Assembly (NCBI RefSeq): GCF_002024805.1
Contig: NZ_CP014337.1
Coordinates: 4,092,001-4,156,000, forward strand
Origin: Elizabethkingia bruuniana
GTDB taxonomy: Bacteria > Bacteroidota > Bacteroidia > Flavobacteriales > Weeksellaceae
Direction of reading: 5' to 3'
DNA length: 64,000 nt
Positions 31,434-40,540 of the stretch are shown piece by piece; within the stretch, counting starts at the first letter, position 1; every line of letters begins with the position of its first letter. The notes beneath the pieces are model-generated. The model worked only from the letters and a program-made list of their open reading frames with translations, did not search any database and was not told where the DNA came from. The position numbers and the translations under genes were made by a program.

Positions 31434-34310
31434 ATGAAGACTCAAATCAAAAATTTTGGGAAGGCTGGTGTGTGCTTTTTTCTGATGTCCGGAATGGTAC
31501 ATGCTCAGACTACAAAAAAAGATTCCCTGAATGAAAAAAAGATCGAGGAAGTTGTTGTCGTTGGGTACAAAAAACAACGTAAAGAAACGCTTACATCTTC
31601 TGTAGCAACTGTAAATTCTGAACAACTTCAGGATGTAACCAGTGCAAACTTCCAAACAATGCTTCAAGGTAAGATGCCCGGAGTTGTGGCAGCTGTATCT
31701 AGTGGGCAGCCTGGCTCGAAACCAACTATGCGTATTCGTGGTATAGCGAGTATATCAGCTAATAATGACCCATTATATGTGGTGGATGGTGTAATAGTCC
31801 ATGGAAATGCTGATATAGCTCCAGATCAGATTGAAGATGTTACTGTATTAAAAGATGCTGCGGCTACAGCATTATATGGATCCAGAGGAGCTGCTGGTGT
31901 TATTGTTATAACAACAAAAGCTGGGAAAGGTAACTCTATTAATGTAAGGATGAATAATTCATTCAATTTCTTTAATATGGGACCTTTGAAAGTTATGAAT
32001 TCTCAACAGCTCAAAGATCATTTTATGGAATATTTGGATAATAATCCAAATTTGAAACTTTTTGGGGCAGATGGAGTTCTGTCTCAGCAGTATGGGAAAA
32101 CTCTTAACAGCTGGGATGATATTAAAAATGATTTTAATTGGAAAGACCTTGCAACCCAGGTAGGTGTTGTTCATAACTATGATGTTAGCTTTAATAAGTC
32201 ATCTGAGGGAAGCAAAACTTATCTAAATGCAGGCTATTATAATGAAGAAGGTACGATTAAAGGTTATAAATTAGAAAGATTAACCGTAAGATTGAACCAT
32301 GAAACACAACTTTATAAATGGTTGAAGGTTAGTCCAAAGTTATACTTTATGTATGATAAAACTTTTGATCAACAATATAGCTTGTTTGATGGGTTTTATA
32401 AACTGCCATGGGATTCTCCATATAACCCGGATGGATCTTTGTATTATGTTACATCTAGTAATAATGCATCATGGTTTAGTAGGGATAGAGGGAATTACCT
32501 GATTGACCGAAATAAGTATTACAGCAAAGCTAATACTTTTAACGCCCAAGGAAACTTGGATTTCGAAGTAAAACTTCTTAAAAATTTGAAATTTATTTCT
32601 ACCAACTCTTTAACTTATTATAATTATGATGGTTTTTCATACAATGATCCATCTATGTTATCAGAGGTTACAACAGGAGGAAGAATGAGCCAGTCTAATG
32701 CTATCAGATGGACGAGTTATACAAACCAAATGTTGCGTTATGAAAATACATGGAATGATAAACACAGATTAAATGCTTTAGTGGCGTATGAATATCAGGA
32801 TTACATGTATAAAGCTAATGGCGCTAGAGTTAAGAATATTATAGTAGGTTCTGAGGTTTTATCTAATTCGGCAGAGGCAGATGGAGTACCTACTGGACAG
32901 AGAAATGAATACGCTTTTCAATCATACTTATCTAATGCCGAGTACTCTTATGATGATAAATATCTATTACAGGGATCTGTAAGGGTAGATCAATCGTCTC
33001 GTTTTACTTCACAAAATAAAACCGGGGTTTTCTGGGCTGTAAGTACAGGTTGGAATGTTGCAAATGAAAGATTTTTCCAATCTCTAAAATCTACAGTTAA
33101 TAAGTGGAAAGTAAGAGGTAGTTACGGAGCACAAGGAAATGCTCCGACTAATTATTATGCTACTTATAATAAAAGTACATCAGTGCCTTATAATGGAAAT
33201 ATAGGTTTATATCCAACTCAGGCTGGTAATAATAACCTAAAATGGGAGACTATTTATCAGTTAGATTTAGGAACAGATATCTCATTCCTGAATAATAGAA
33301 TTAATGTTGTATTTGACTGGTATAATAAAGATACTAAAGACTTAATTACATCTCTTCAATTACCTTGGATTACAGGATTTAATAGTAAAACAGTAAATAT
33401 TGGTACTATTAGAAACAGAGGTGTGGAATTGGCAATTGATGCTGATATTATAAGAAACAGTAATGTTCGTTGGAATGTAGGCTTCAATATTGCGAAGAAT
33501 AAAGCTACTTATGTAGATCTTTATAACGGAAGTTATAAAAGTGGAATGTACAGAGTTGCTGTTGGAGAAAAAATGTATACTTATGAACTTAGAGAATGGG
33601 CGGGGGTTGATGCTTCTAATGGGAACCCATTATGGAATGCTTACTATGACTCTGCAGGAAAGAGAATTGCAAATTTAACGGATTATATGAATGCTAATCC
33701 TGGAGCAAGTGTAACTAGTAAAACGACGAATAATTATGATCAGGCAACTTATGTTCATCTTAAAGATAAGTCTCGTTTGCCAGATTTTACAGGTGGTTTT
33801 AATACTTCAGTAAGTTACAAAGGCTTTACTTTAGCTGCAAGTGCTTATTTCTCTGTTGGTGGCTATTTGTATAATGGACAACGTTCAAGCTTCTTAGATG
33901 CAGATGGTACTTATCCATATTATAATGTAATGGTGCCAGATAAAGATTGGATAAGATGGAGTCCTAAGAATACACCTGAGCAGAATGCTAAAGCAACACA
34001 CCCTTCTCTTATTTATGAAGATACAAGAAAAGGACGTTATGAATCTACAAGGTACTTAGAAAAAGGAGATTTCCTTAAGATAAGAAGTATCAGTCTTTCA
34101 TACGATGTGCCTAAAAGTTTTATTCCAGGTAATACATTTAAAAGTGCAAGAATATCTGTGAATGCTGAAAATATGTTTATGATTACTGGATATTCTGGGC
34201 AAACTCCTGAAATGGACTTCTTAGGAAGTAATTCCGGTGGAGATGGATTTGCTTATACAGGCTATCCTGCCCCAAGAACTATAACCGTGGGATTAAATGT
34301 ATCATTCTAA
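31434..34310 (+). CDS. SusC/RagA-type TonB-dependent outer-membrane transporter
   Basis: A 958-residue TonB-dependent receptor with a signal peptide ending near GMVHAQ, a TonB-box-like KIEEVVVVGYKKQRKE segment, plug motifs PLYVVDGVIVHG and LKDAAATALYGSRGAAGVIVITTK, and a barrel ending in Phe. As in the first pair, the carboxypeptidase-like N-terminal domain is missing. It is paired with the SusD lipoprotein 12 bases downstream. No regulator or hydrolase is next to it, so neither a sugar nor a peptide substrate can be assigned. Confidence 0.95.
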   Translation: MKTQIKNFGKAGVCFFLMSGMVHAQTTKKDSLNEKKIEEVVVVGYKKQRKETLTSSVATVNSEQLQDVTSANFQTMLQGKMPGVVAAVSSGQPGSKPTMRIRGIASISANNDPLYVVDGVIVHGNADIAPDQIEDVTVLKDAAATALYGSRGAAGVIVITTKAGKGNSINVRMNNSFNFFNMGPLKVMNSQQLKDHFMEYLDNNPNLKLFGADGVLSQQYGKTLNSWDDIKNDFNWKDLATQVGVVHNYDVSFNKSSEGSKTYLNAGYYNEEGTIKGYKLERLTVRLNHETQLYKWLKVSPKLYFMYDKTFDQQYSLFDGFYKLPWDSPYNPDGSLYYVTSSNNASWFSRDRGNYLIDRNKYYSKANTFNAQGNLDFEVKLLKNLKFISTNSLTYYNYDGFSYNDPSMLSEVTTGGRMSQSNAIRWTSYTNQMLRYENTWNDKHRLNALVAYEYQDYMYKANGARVKNIIVGSEVLSNSAEADGVPTGQRNEYAFQSYLSNAEYSYDDKYLLQGSVRVDQSSRFTSQNKTGVFWAVSTGWNVANERFFQSLKSTVNKWKVRGSYGAQGNAPTNYYATYNKSTSVPYNGNIGLYPTQAGNNNLKWETIYQLDLGTDISFLNNRINVVFDWYNKDTKDLITSLQLPWITGFNSKTVNIGTIRNRGVELAIDADIIRNSNVRWNVGFNIAKNKATYVDLYNGSYKSGMYRVAVGEKMYTYELREWAGVDASNGNPLWNAYYDSAGKRIANLTDYMNANPGASVTSKTTNNYDQATYVHLKDKSRLPDFTGGFNTSVSYKGFTLAASAYFSVGGYLYNGQRSSFLDADGTYPYYNVMVPDKDWIRWSPKNTPEQNAKATHPSLIYEDTRKGRYESTRYLEKGDFLKIRSISLSYDVPKSFIPGNTFKSARISVNAENMFMITGYSGQTPEMDFLGSNSGGDGFAYTGYPAPRTITVGLNVSF

Positions 34311-34322
34311 TTAATTGAAAAA

Positions 34323-36032
34323 ATGAAAAAAATAATATTATCATCAATCGCCCTTATTGGTTTAATAGGGTGTAATATAGATAGAGCTCCTTATGATGGT
34401 GGAATAACGGATCAGGTTGTAACGAGCGAAACAGGATTAAAACAATTGCTTAATGGTATTTATGCTAAAGTAAGAGGAGGAGATGTTATTAATCAGAAAG
34501 GTAGCGATTACGGGATAAGTATGAACTACTATAGAAATGGTACTTATGGAGCCGATGAAGTGAATCTGAGTGGAACTACAACAGACCCTCTAATGGGGTA
34601 TTATAGCTTAGTCAGAGATGCTTCTAATGCAAGAATGGTTGTTGCGTGGAATGATGGGTTCAGTGCTATAAATGCAATAAATAGTATTTTCAAAAATCTG
34701 AATGAAGGAAGATCAGAAGCTTTAGACCATATGTTGGGGGAGGCTTATTACCTGAGAGCATTTATTAATTTTAATATGTTACTTCATTATTCTAAACCTT
34801 ATAATCAGGGACGAGGGAATTTAGGTATCCCATTGAAGTATACAACCGATGAAAGTGATCGTCCAAATAGGGCTACTGTAGGCGAGTCGTATGACGCAGT
34901 TGTAAAAGATTTATTGAGTGCAGAACGTTTAATGACAGGTGATAGCAAAAATAATATAAAGGCAACTCAGGCTGCGGCACAAGCACTTTTAGCAAGAGTT
35001 TATCTTTATATGGATAATAATCCAAAAGCTTTGGAATATGCGGATAAAGTTATCAGTAGCGGTAAATATTCTTTAGTTTCTACTGCTGAATTACCAACTT
35101 ATGCTCAAAAAGTACCGGAAAATAACTCCGAAACAATTTTTGCGGTTAGGTATGATACATCTTCAACCTATATTTATAATCCTGACTATATGCTAGGGTC
35201 TATGTATACGGTGATTAATAATGAAGGCTGGGGAGAAATGTATGCTGCAGATCCTTATATACAGTTATTGCAAAGGTTTCCTCAGGATGTTAGAAATAAA
35301 TTTATACAGCAGGATTATAAATTAGATACACAAACGAAGAAAAAAGCTCCGGTAGTATATTGGACTGAATATGTTGCTAGCCGTTTTAGATATGAATATA
35401 AATTTTACCCAGCTAACGTAGACGCAAATGGTAATTATATTTCGTTTACAAAAGATGGTAATACCTATCCTATAAGTTCCGAAGACGTAAATTATGGAGG
35501 ACCTACTTATACAAAGTATTTCACTACTATCAATGGTCAAAAACAATATCTGACTCGTGATTATGAAATGAATAATAGAGGAGGTTTCCCTAAATATTAT
35601 ATCAATAAACTTTCTTTACAGGAGGGTTACTCTCAACTGTATTCACCAGTAATTTCAAGATTGGCGGAGTTATATTTAATCAGAGCAGAAGTTAAAGCGA
35701 AATCGGGAGATATTACAGGGGCATTGAATGATGTTAATATAATCAGAAGAAGAGCAAATGCTCCGGAGTTTGCAAGTTTGCCTGCGGGAAAAACAGCTCT
35801 GGATGTTGTTTTGGATGAAAGATGGCTAGAGTTTGCTTTTGAATCACAGCGTAAATTCGATTTGATCAGAAATAATCGTGCAATTGATAGAAAATTCCCA
35901 GGAGTGCATCTTAACGAAACAAGGATGAAGCTAGGGAAAGAAATAATTCAACCAACAGATAATGACCTGCAATGTGATATTCCACAAAGTCAGATTAATC
36001 TACAACCAGGATTGCAACAGAATCCTCTATAA
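34323..36032 (+). CDS. SusD/RagB-type nutrient-binding lipoprotein
   Basis: A 569-residue surface lipoprotein with lipobox IGLIGC (Cys17). SusD features are the GEAYYLRAFINFNMLLHYSKPYN helix pair, AQALLARVYLYMDN, the C-terminal RLAELYLIRAEVKAKSGD and LDERWLEFAFESQRKFDLIRN, and the terminal DIPQSQINLQPGLQQNP. It is longer than the first SusD (497 residues), mainly in the middle loops around 330-430. It closes a two-gene unit ended by a strong terminator. Confidence 0.95.
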   Translation: MKKIILSSIALIGLIGCNIDRAPYDGGITDQVVTSETGLKQLLNGIYAKVRGGDVINQKGSDYGISMNYYRNGTYGADEVNLSGTTTDPLMGYYSLVRDASNARMVVAWNDGFSAINAINSIFKNLNEGRSEALDHMLGEAYYLRAFINFNMLLHYSKPYNQGRGNLGIPLKYTTDESDRPNRATVGESYDAVVKDLLSAERLMTGDSKNNIKATQAAAQALLARVYLYMDNNPKALEYADKVISSGKYSLVSTAELPTYAQKVPENNSETIFAVRYDTSSTYIYNPDYMLGSMYTVINNEGWGEMYAADPYIQLLQRFPQDVRNKFIQQDYKLDTQTKKKAPVVYWTEYVASRFRYEYKFYPANVDANGNYISFTKDGNTYPISSEDVNYGGPTYTKYFTTINGQKQYLTRDYEMNNRGGFPKYYINKLSLQEGYSQLYSPVISRLAELYLIRAEVKAKSGDITGALNDVNIIRRRANAPEFASLPAGKTALDVVLDERWLEFAFESQRKFDLIRNNRAIDRKFPGVHLNETRMKLGKEIIQPTDNDLQCDIPQSQINLQPGLQQNPL

Positions 36033-36036
36033 ACAA

Positions 36037-36067
36037 AACCCCGGAAGCATTGCTTCCGGGGTTTTTA
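36037..36067 (+). terminator. Strong terminator after the second SusCD pair
   Basis: AAACCCCGGAAGC (36037-36049) pairs perfectly with GCTTCCGGGGTTT (36053-36065) around a three-base loop, followed by T residues. Confidence 0.9.
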
Positions 36068-36099
36068 TGTGTCAATTATTCTATTAATCCTTATTCAGA

Positions 36100-37623
36100 T
36101 TAAGGCATTTTGAAACCTCTGCTGGTCATTCTGCCATTATCATCAAGATATTTTACATTCACCTGACCTTTATAGTTGTTCAGGATTTTCTCAACATCTT
36201 TTTTAGAATTTACAGGTTTACCATTGATCTCGGTGATAATGTTTCTTTCACCGATACCAATTGAAGCTAATAAACCACTGTCGGTAACATTTGTAACACC
36301 TACACCACTGTCTAAGCCAAAGTATACTTTGTCACGTTCAGTTAAAGGCTGGAAATCTGCCCCAAGCTTTTCAGCTACAGGTAAATCAGCTTTGCTGCGG
36401 AATTTAGTATTTCCATCCTGATCTTTTAAGGTTACAGATGTAGTATTTTCCTTACCATTTCTTTGGTAGCTTACTTTTACAACATCTCCAGGTCTTTTAC
36501 TACCGATAGCAAGAGAAAGATCTGCAAAGTTTGTAATGTTTTGTCCGTCTATTTTAGTGATGATATCACCTTTCTTGATTCCCGCATCCAATGCACCGCT
36601 ATTGTCAGCAACATTAATAACATACATACCAATTCCCGGTTTTATGTTCGTTTTGTATTGCTGGTTATATTGTCTGATAAGCATTTCGTCAGAAAGATCC
36701 AGATTGCTTACACCCAAGAAGCCTCTCTGTACAATACCAAACTTCTTAATATCTTCTACAACTTTTCTGGCAAGATTAGAAGGTACTGCGAATCCATAAC
36801 CTTCATAGTAACCTGATGAAGATGAAATTGCAGAGTTAATACCAATTAAATCTCCGTTGATATTAATTAATGCACCACCACTATTTCCTCTGTTAATTAC
36901 AGCATCAGTCTGGATGAATGATTCTATCGGAGTTTTACTTTGCTGGCTTAGTAAGTCTATACTTCTTCCTTTTGCAGAAATGATCCCGGCAGTAACAGTA
37001 GAGTTAAGACCTAAAGGATTACCAATAGCTAATACCCATTGCCCAACTTCTGCTAAATCTGAGTTAGCAAAATTTAGGTAAGGAAGGCCTTTGTCTTCAA
37101 TTTTCAAAAGAGCAATATCTGTACTAGGGTCAGTTCCTATCAGGTTTGCGGTGTAGCTTTTCTTATTGCTTAGTACAACTTCCAGTTTGTTAGCATTGGC
37201 TACAACGTGGTTGTTGGTAATAATATAGCCATCCGGAGAAATAATAACTCCCGAACCAAGACCTGAAGGCATATCCTTTGGCGGTTGCTGCTGCTGAGGT
37301 TGCTGTTGTTTTCTGCCTCCGAACGGATCACCGAAAAAGAAGTCGAACAGATCCTGATCCATTCCACGGTTTCTTCCGGCATTGCTCTGGTAGTTCTTAA
37401 TTGTGACAACGGCAGGAACTGCAGTTTTGGATGCTTTTACAAAGTCATCACCTAATGCCACTGCGTTCAGGCTGGCAAATTGCCCGTCTTTTCTTGAAGA
37501 ATGGAAATAATTGAAATCTCCATTTGTATCATGATTACTGTCAAAGTAGTGAAGGGTGCCTACAGTAGTCGCTGCAGAAAGGACTCCTACTACAGCCAAC
37601 GGCATAATTTTTTTGAAATCCAT
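36100..37623 (-). CDS. HtrA/Deg-family periplasmic serine protease
   Basis: A 507-residue envelope protease/chaperone that degrades misfolded exported proteins. An N-terminal membrane anchor or signal (IMPLAVVGVLSAATTVGTL) is followed by a Gln/Pro-rich linker (KQQQPQQQQPPK, about 105-117) and a trypsin-like domain with His in ITNNHVVAN near 141, Asp in STDIALLK near 171 and Ser in NRGNSGGALIN near 248. Two PDZ domains follow (about 310-400 and 420-505). It is transcribed alone. Upstream, 37624-37911 separates it from the divergent trhO gene. Confidence 0.94.
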   Translation of the reverse strand: MDFKKIMPLAVVGVLSAATTVGTLHYFDSNHDTNGDFNYFHSSRKDGQFASLNAVALGDDFVKASKTAVPAVVTIKNYQSNAGRNRGMDQDLFDFFFGDPFGGRKQQQPQQQQPPKDMPSGLGSGVIISPDGYIITNNHVVANANKLEVVLSNKKSYTANLIGTDPSTDIALLKIEDKGLPYLNFANSDLAEVGQWVLAIGNPLGLNSTVTAGIISAKGRSIDLLSQQSKTPIESFIQTDAVINRGNSGGALININGDLIGINSAISSSSGYYEGYGFAVPSNLARKVVEDIKKFGIVQRGFLGVSNLDLSDEMLIRQYNQQYKTNIKPGIGMYVINVADNSGALDAGIKKGDIITKIDGQNITNFADLSLAIGSKRPGDVVKVSYQRNGKENTTSVTLKDQDGNTKFRSKADLPVAEKLGADFQPLTERDKVYFGLDSGVGVTNVTDSGLLASIGIGERNIITEINGKPVNSKKDVEKILNNYKGQVNVKYLDDNGRMTSRGFKMP

Positions 37624-37870
37624 TTTATTATAGTACTTTTTTTATTTATTATTGAGTAATCAAATTTAAGGCAAATGTTGATGTATTTTTCTTAAAAGGG
37701 CTTACTTTAACTAAGTTTAACAAGTGTTTTGAAATTTTAATTGTTATGAATGTAATCTTAACGGGATATTATTAGATTATTGAAATATTTACTCAAATAA
37801 TTATCCTTGTTTATAGGGGTGTTGAAAGTTGTAGTAGTATCGGATCAAATATATTCAATTGAAAAATCAC

Positions 37871-37878
37871 TATATTTG
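37871..37878 (+). promoter_or_regulatory. -7 element for trhO
   Basis: TATATTTG lies 33 bases before the trhO ATG, in the 288-base divergent gap. I see no other clear element in that gap. Confidence 0.65.
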
Positions 37879-37911
37879 CAAAAATATTTTCTCACTTAAA
37901 ACGTTTATAGC

Positions 37912-39282
37912 ATGCAACTGTATAACACATTAAGCGCAGAAGAAAGAGCTCAACTTATTGATGAAGCTGGTAAGGAACGCCTTACATTGTCTTTCTATGC
38001 GTATGCCAAAATTGAAGATCCCAAAAAATTTCGCGACGAATTATTTATAGCCTGGAATGCCCTAGATGCACTTGGCCGTATTTATGTGGCGACTGAAGGA
38101 ATTAATGCTCAGATGAGTGTTCCTGCTGATCAATTTGAGGCTTTTCGTGATACGCTTGAAGTCTATGATTTTATGAAAGGTATTCGCTTGAATGTAGCGG
38201 TGGAGCAAGACAATCACTCTTTTTTAAAGTTGACGATAAAAGTCAGAAATAAAATTGTTGCGGATGGTTTAAACGATGATACTTTTGATGTTACTAATAA
38301 AGGTGTTCACCTAAAAGCTCAAGAGTTTAATGATATGCTTGATGACCCTAATACTATTGTTGTTGATTTTAGAAATCACTACGAAAGTGAAGTTGGGCAT
38401 TTTGAAGGAGCGATTACTCCGGATGTGGAAAACTTTAGAGAAAGTTTACCAATTATCAACGATCAATTACAGGATTTTAAAGAAGATAAAAACCTGCTGA
38501 TGTATTGTACAGGCGGAATCCGTTGTGAAAAAGCCAGTGCTTACTTCAAACATCAAGGTTTTAAAAACGTTTACCAATTGGAAGGCGGAATTATTGAATA
38601 TACCCGTCAGATAAAGGAAGAAGGAATCAAAAGTAAATTTATTGGTAAAAACTTTGTATTTGACCACCGATTAGGAGAAAGAATTACGGATGATATCATT
38701 TCGCAATGTCACCAGTGTGGTAAACCTTGTGATAATCATACGAATTGTGCTAATGATGCTTGTCATCTATTGTTTATCCAATGTGATGATTGTAAAGCAG
38801 CAATGGAAAACTGTTGTTCTACAGAATGTCTGGAAACAATCCATTTACCTTTGGAAGAGCAGGTTGCACAAAGAAAAGGCTTACAGGTTGGAAATAAGGT
38901 TTTCAGAAAAGGGAAATCTGATGCTTTGAAATTTAAACATTCAGGTGATTTGTCAACACAGCCTTTAGCGCAAGCTACAGCAAAACCTGAAACGAAAGAT
39001 ATTCGTCAGAAAATAAAAGTTAAAAAGACTTTGATTGGAAAAGCTGAACATTATTATTCAAAATCAAAAATTGCACAGTTTTTAATTGAGAATAAAGAAC
39101 TTTCGGTTGGAGATAAAGTATTGATTTCTGGACCAACAACAGGTGATCAGGAAATTACAATTACTCAGATCCATGTAAATGGAGGTCCTTGTGAAACTGC
39201 AAAAGTAGGAGATCAGATCACTTTTGAGCTTCCTTTCAGAGTTCGATTGTCGGACAAACTATACAAAATAGTTCAGGCTTAA
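37912..39282 (+). CDS. trhO: tRNA uridine-34 hydroxylase TrhO with a C-terminal extension
   Basis: TrhO (YceA) hydroxylates U34 of certain tRNAs, the first step of the oxygen-dependent route to 5-oxyacetyl/methoxyuridine. The usual core is present: an acylphosphatase-like N-terminal part with VATEGINAQMSVP, a rhodanese domain (about 125-225) with the active Cys in CTGGIRCEKA, and a Cys-rich region at about 264-310. At 456 residues it is roughly 110 longer than typical members. The added segment (about 355-456; KVKKTLIGKAEHYYSKSKIAQF ... GDKVLISGPTTG) resembles the beta-barrel domain at the end of U32-type peptidases. Confidence 0.9.
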   Translation: MQLYNTLSAEERAQLIDEAGKERLTLSFYAYAKIEDPKKFRDELFIAWNALDALGRIYVATEGINAQMSVPADQFEAFRDTLEVYDFMKGIRLNVAVEQDNHSFLKLTIKVRNKIVADGLNDDTFDVTNKGVHLKAQEFNDMLDDPNTIVVDFRNHYESEVGHFEGAITPDVENFRESLPIINDQLQDFKEDKNLLMYCTGGIRCEKASAYFKHQGFKNVYQLEGGIIEYTRQIKEEGIKSKFIGKNFVFDHRLGERITDDIISQCHQCGKPCDNHTNCANDACHLLFIQCDDCKAAMENCCSTECLETIHLPLEEQVAQRKGLQVGNKVFRKGKSDALKFKHSGDLSTQPLAQATAKPETKDIRQKIKVKKTLIGKAEHYYSKSKIAQFLIENKELSVGDKVLISGPTTGDQEITITQIHVNGGPCETAKVGDQITFELPFRVRLSDKLYKIVQA

Positions 39283-39303
39283 ACTTTAGAATAGAGCCTG
39301 GTT

Positions 39304-39378
39304 ATGTTAGAAAAAGGTTTCTTTACAGTAAAAACTCCTACCGAAGATGCTTTTGATCTGGCAGAAGCCTGTATGTAA
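39304..39378 (+). CDS. 24-codon ORF, possible gene remnant
   Basis: An ATG frame between trhO and the cyclo-ligase gene encodes MLEKGFFTVKTPTEDAFDLA plus four residues. The GFFTVKTP segment recalls the start of delta-1-pyrroline-5-carboxylate dehydrogenase (GFFTVPTP), but nothing else of that enzyme is present. It is either a short remnant or untranslated spacer. Confidence 0.2.
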   Translation: MLEKGFFTVKTPTEDAFDLAEACM

Positions 39379-39407
39379 TTATTATCTCTGTTAAATCAGT
39401 ATGAAAG

Positions 39408-40001
39408 ATGTTTAGTTCATTAAAATCAGAACTTAGAAAAAAATATTTAAAAGAAAGAAAAGCAATGTCTCCTGAGGACGTTGCTTTTTTGTCTGGAAAG
39501 ATATTTAGTCAGTATCTTTTACAATTTAATGTTCCTGAAAACCAGAGTATTCATATCTTCCTGCCCATCTCTGCTAAAAATGAAATTAATACCCATCTTT
39601 GGATTGACTATTTCTGGAAGAACAACATCAATGTCTTTATTCCCAAGATGGTAGGAGATGAGATTATCTCAATAGCTTATAGATCAGATACAGAACTTGC
39701 ACTAAATTCATGGGGAATATGGGAACCTGTTTCAAATATTGCTGAAAATGTTGAATTCGATCAGGTTATCACACCATTGCTCTATGCCGATAAACAAGGT
39801 AATAGAATAGGCTATGGTAAAGGTTTCTATGACAGATTTTTCAGTTCTGTCAAAAATCCGGTATTGAAAATTGGGATCAACTATTTTGCTCCTGATGAAT
39901 TAATTCAGGATGTAGATCGGTTTGATATAAAGCTGGATTATTTAGTCTTACCAGACAGAATACTGTCTTTCTTAGGCGGACCTTTAAACTCCACGAAATA
40001 G
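39408..40001 (+). CDS. 5-formyltetrahydrofolate cyclo-ligase
   Basis: A 197-residue enzyme that returns 5-formyl-THF to the active folate pool with ATP. It has the N-terminal basic helix LRKKYLKERKAMS, the strand IHIFLPISAKNEINT, the phosphate-binding signature GNRIGYGKGFYDRFF near 133-147 and the conserved GINYFAP and KLDYLVLPD segments near the C-terminus. Its 3' end overlaps the convergent lipoprotein gene by 64 bases. Confidence 0.92.
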   Translation: MFSSLKSELRKKYLKERKAMSPEDVAFLSGKIFSQYLLQFNVPENQSIHIFLPISAKNEINTHLWIDYFWKNNINVFIPKMVGDEIISIAYRSDTELALNSWGIWEPVSNIAENVEFDQVITPLLYADKQGNRIGYGKGFYDRFFSSVKNPVLKIGINYFAPDELIQDVDRFDIKLDYLVLPDRILSFLGGPLNSTK

Positions 40002-40540
40002 AATTTGAATTCACTTTTGAATTTCTTTTCTTTTGCAGGAGCCTCTTTTAGTGCATATTGTACTTCTTTATTAAGGTAACCAATATATTTTCTTTCCTTA
40101 TCGTAGTAATCCATTTTATACTTTGCAAAGTCCAATGTATCCTTAGCGCTGATATGTTTGGAAGTAGATACATCACTAATTTTGACAAAGCGAGCTTTCA
40201 AACTGTCTAATTGCTTTATGAAAGGCATTATTTTAGTGGAATCAGGCTTCTCGAAATATTCCTGAATCTGATTATACAATGTAATGTCAATATCTGAATC
40301 CTTATTTCCTGCTGCATAATTGGTTCCCAGATCATATACCTCTTGTAGCTTCAGAGCCGTAATATTATTAATGGTTTGAAGGCTGTCCAGCTCTATTGGT
40401 GAAAATGTAGTTGTATTATTATTATACTTTACGGTTTCCAGAGAGTTTTTACCCTTATATTTTTCTTTACAGGCGGCTAATCCTACAACGAGAATTATTG
40501 TAACAGCTATTATATTGAATATATTATGAACCCTTTTCAT
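39938..40540 (-). CDS. Lipoprotein of unknown function
   Basis: A 200-residue protein with a signal peptide and lipobox VGLAAC (Cys24). The mature part is charged and mostly helical (SLQTINNITALKLQEVYDLG, IKQLDSLKARF), with no family I recognise. It overlaps the upstream membrane-protein gene by 17 bases on the same strand, so the two are translated together, and converges with the folate gene with a 64-base overlap, which forces its last 21 codons to share sequence with that enzyme. Confidence 0.7.
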   Translation of the reverse strand: MKRVHNIFNIIAVTIILVVGLAACKEKYKGKNSLETVKYNNNTTTFSPIELDSLQTINNITALKLQEVYDLGTNYAAGNKDSDIDITLYNQIQEYFEKPDSTKIMPFIKQLDSLKARFVKISDVSTSKHISAKDTLDFAKYKMDYYDKERKYIGYLNKEVQYALKEAPAKEKKFKSEFKFYFVEFKGPPKKDSILSGKTK

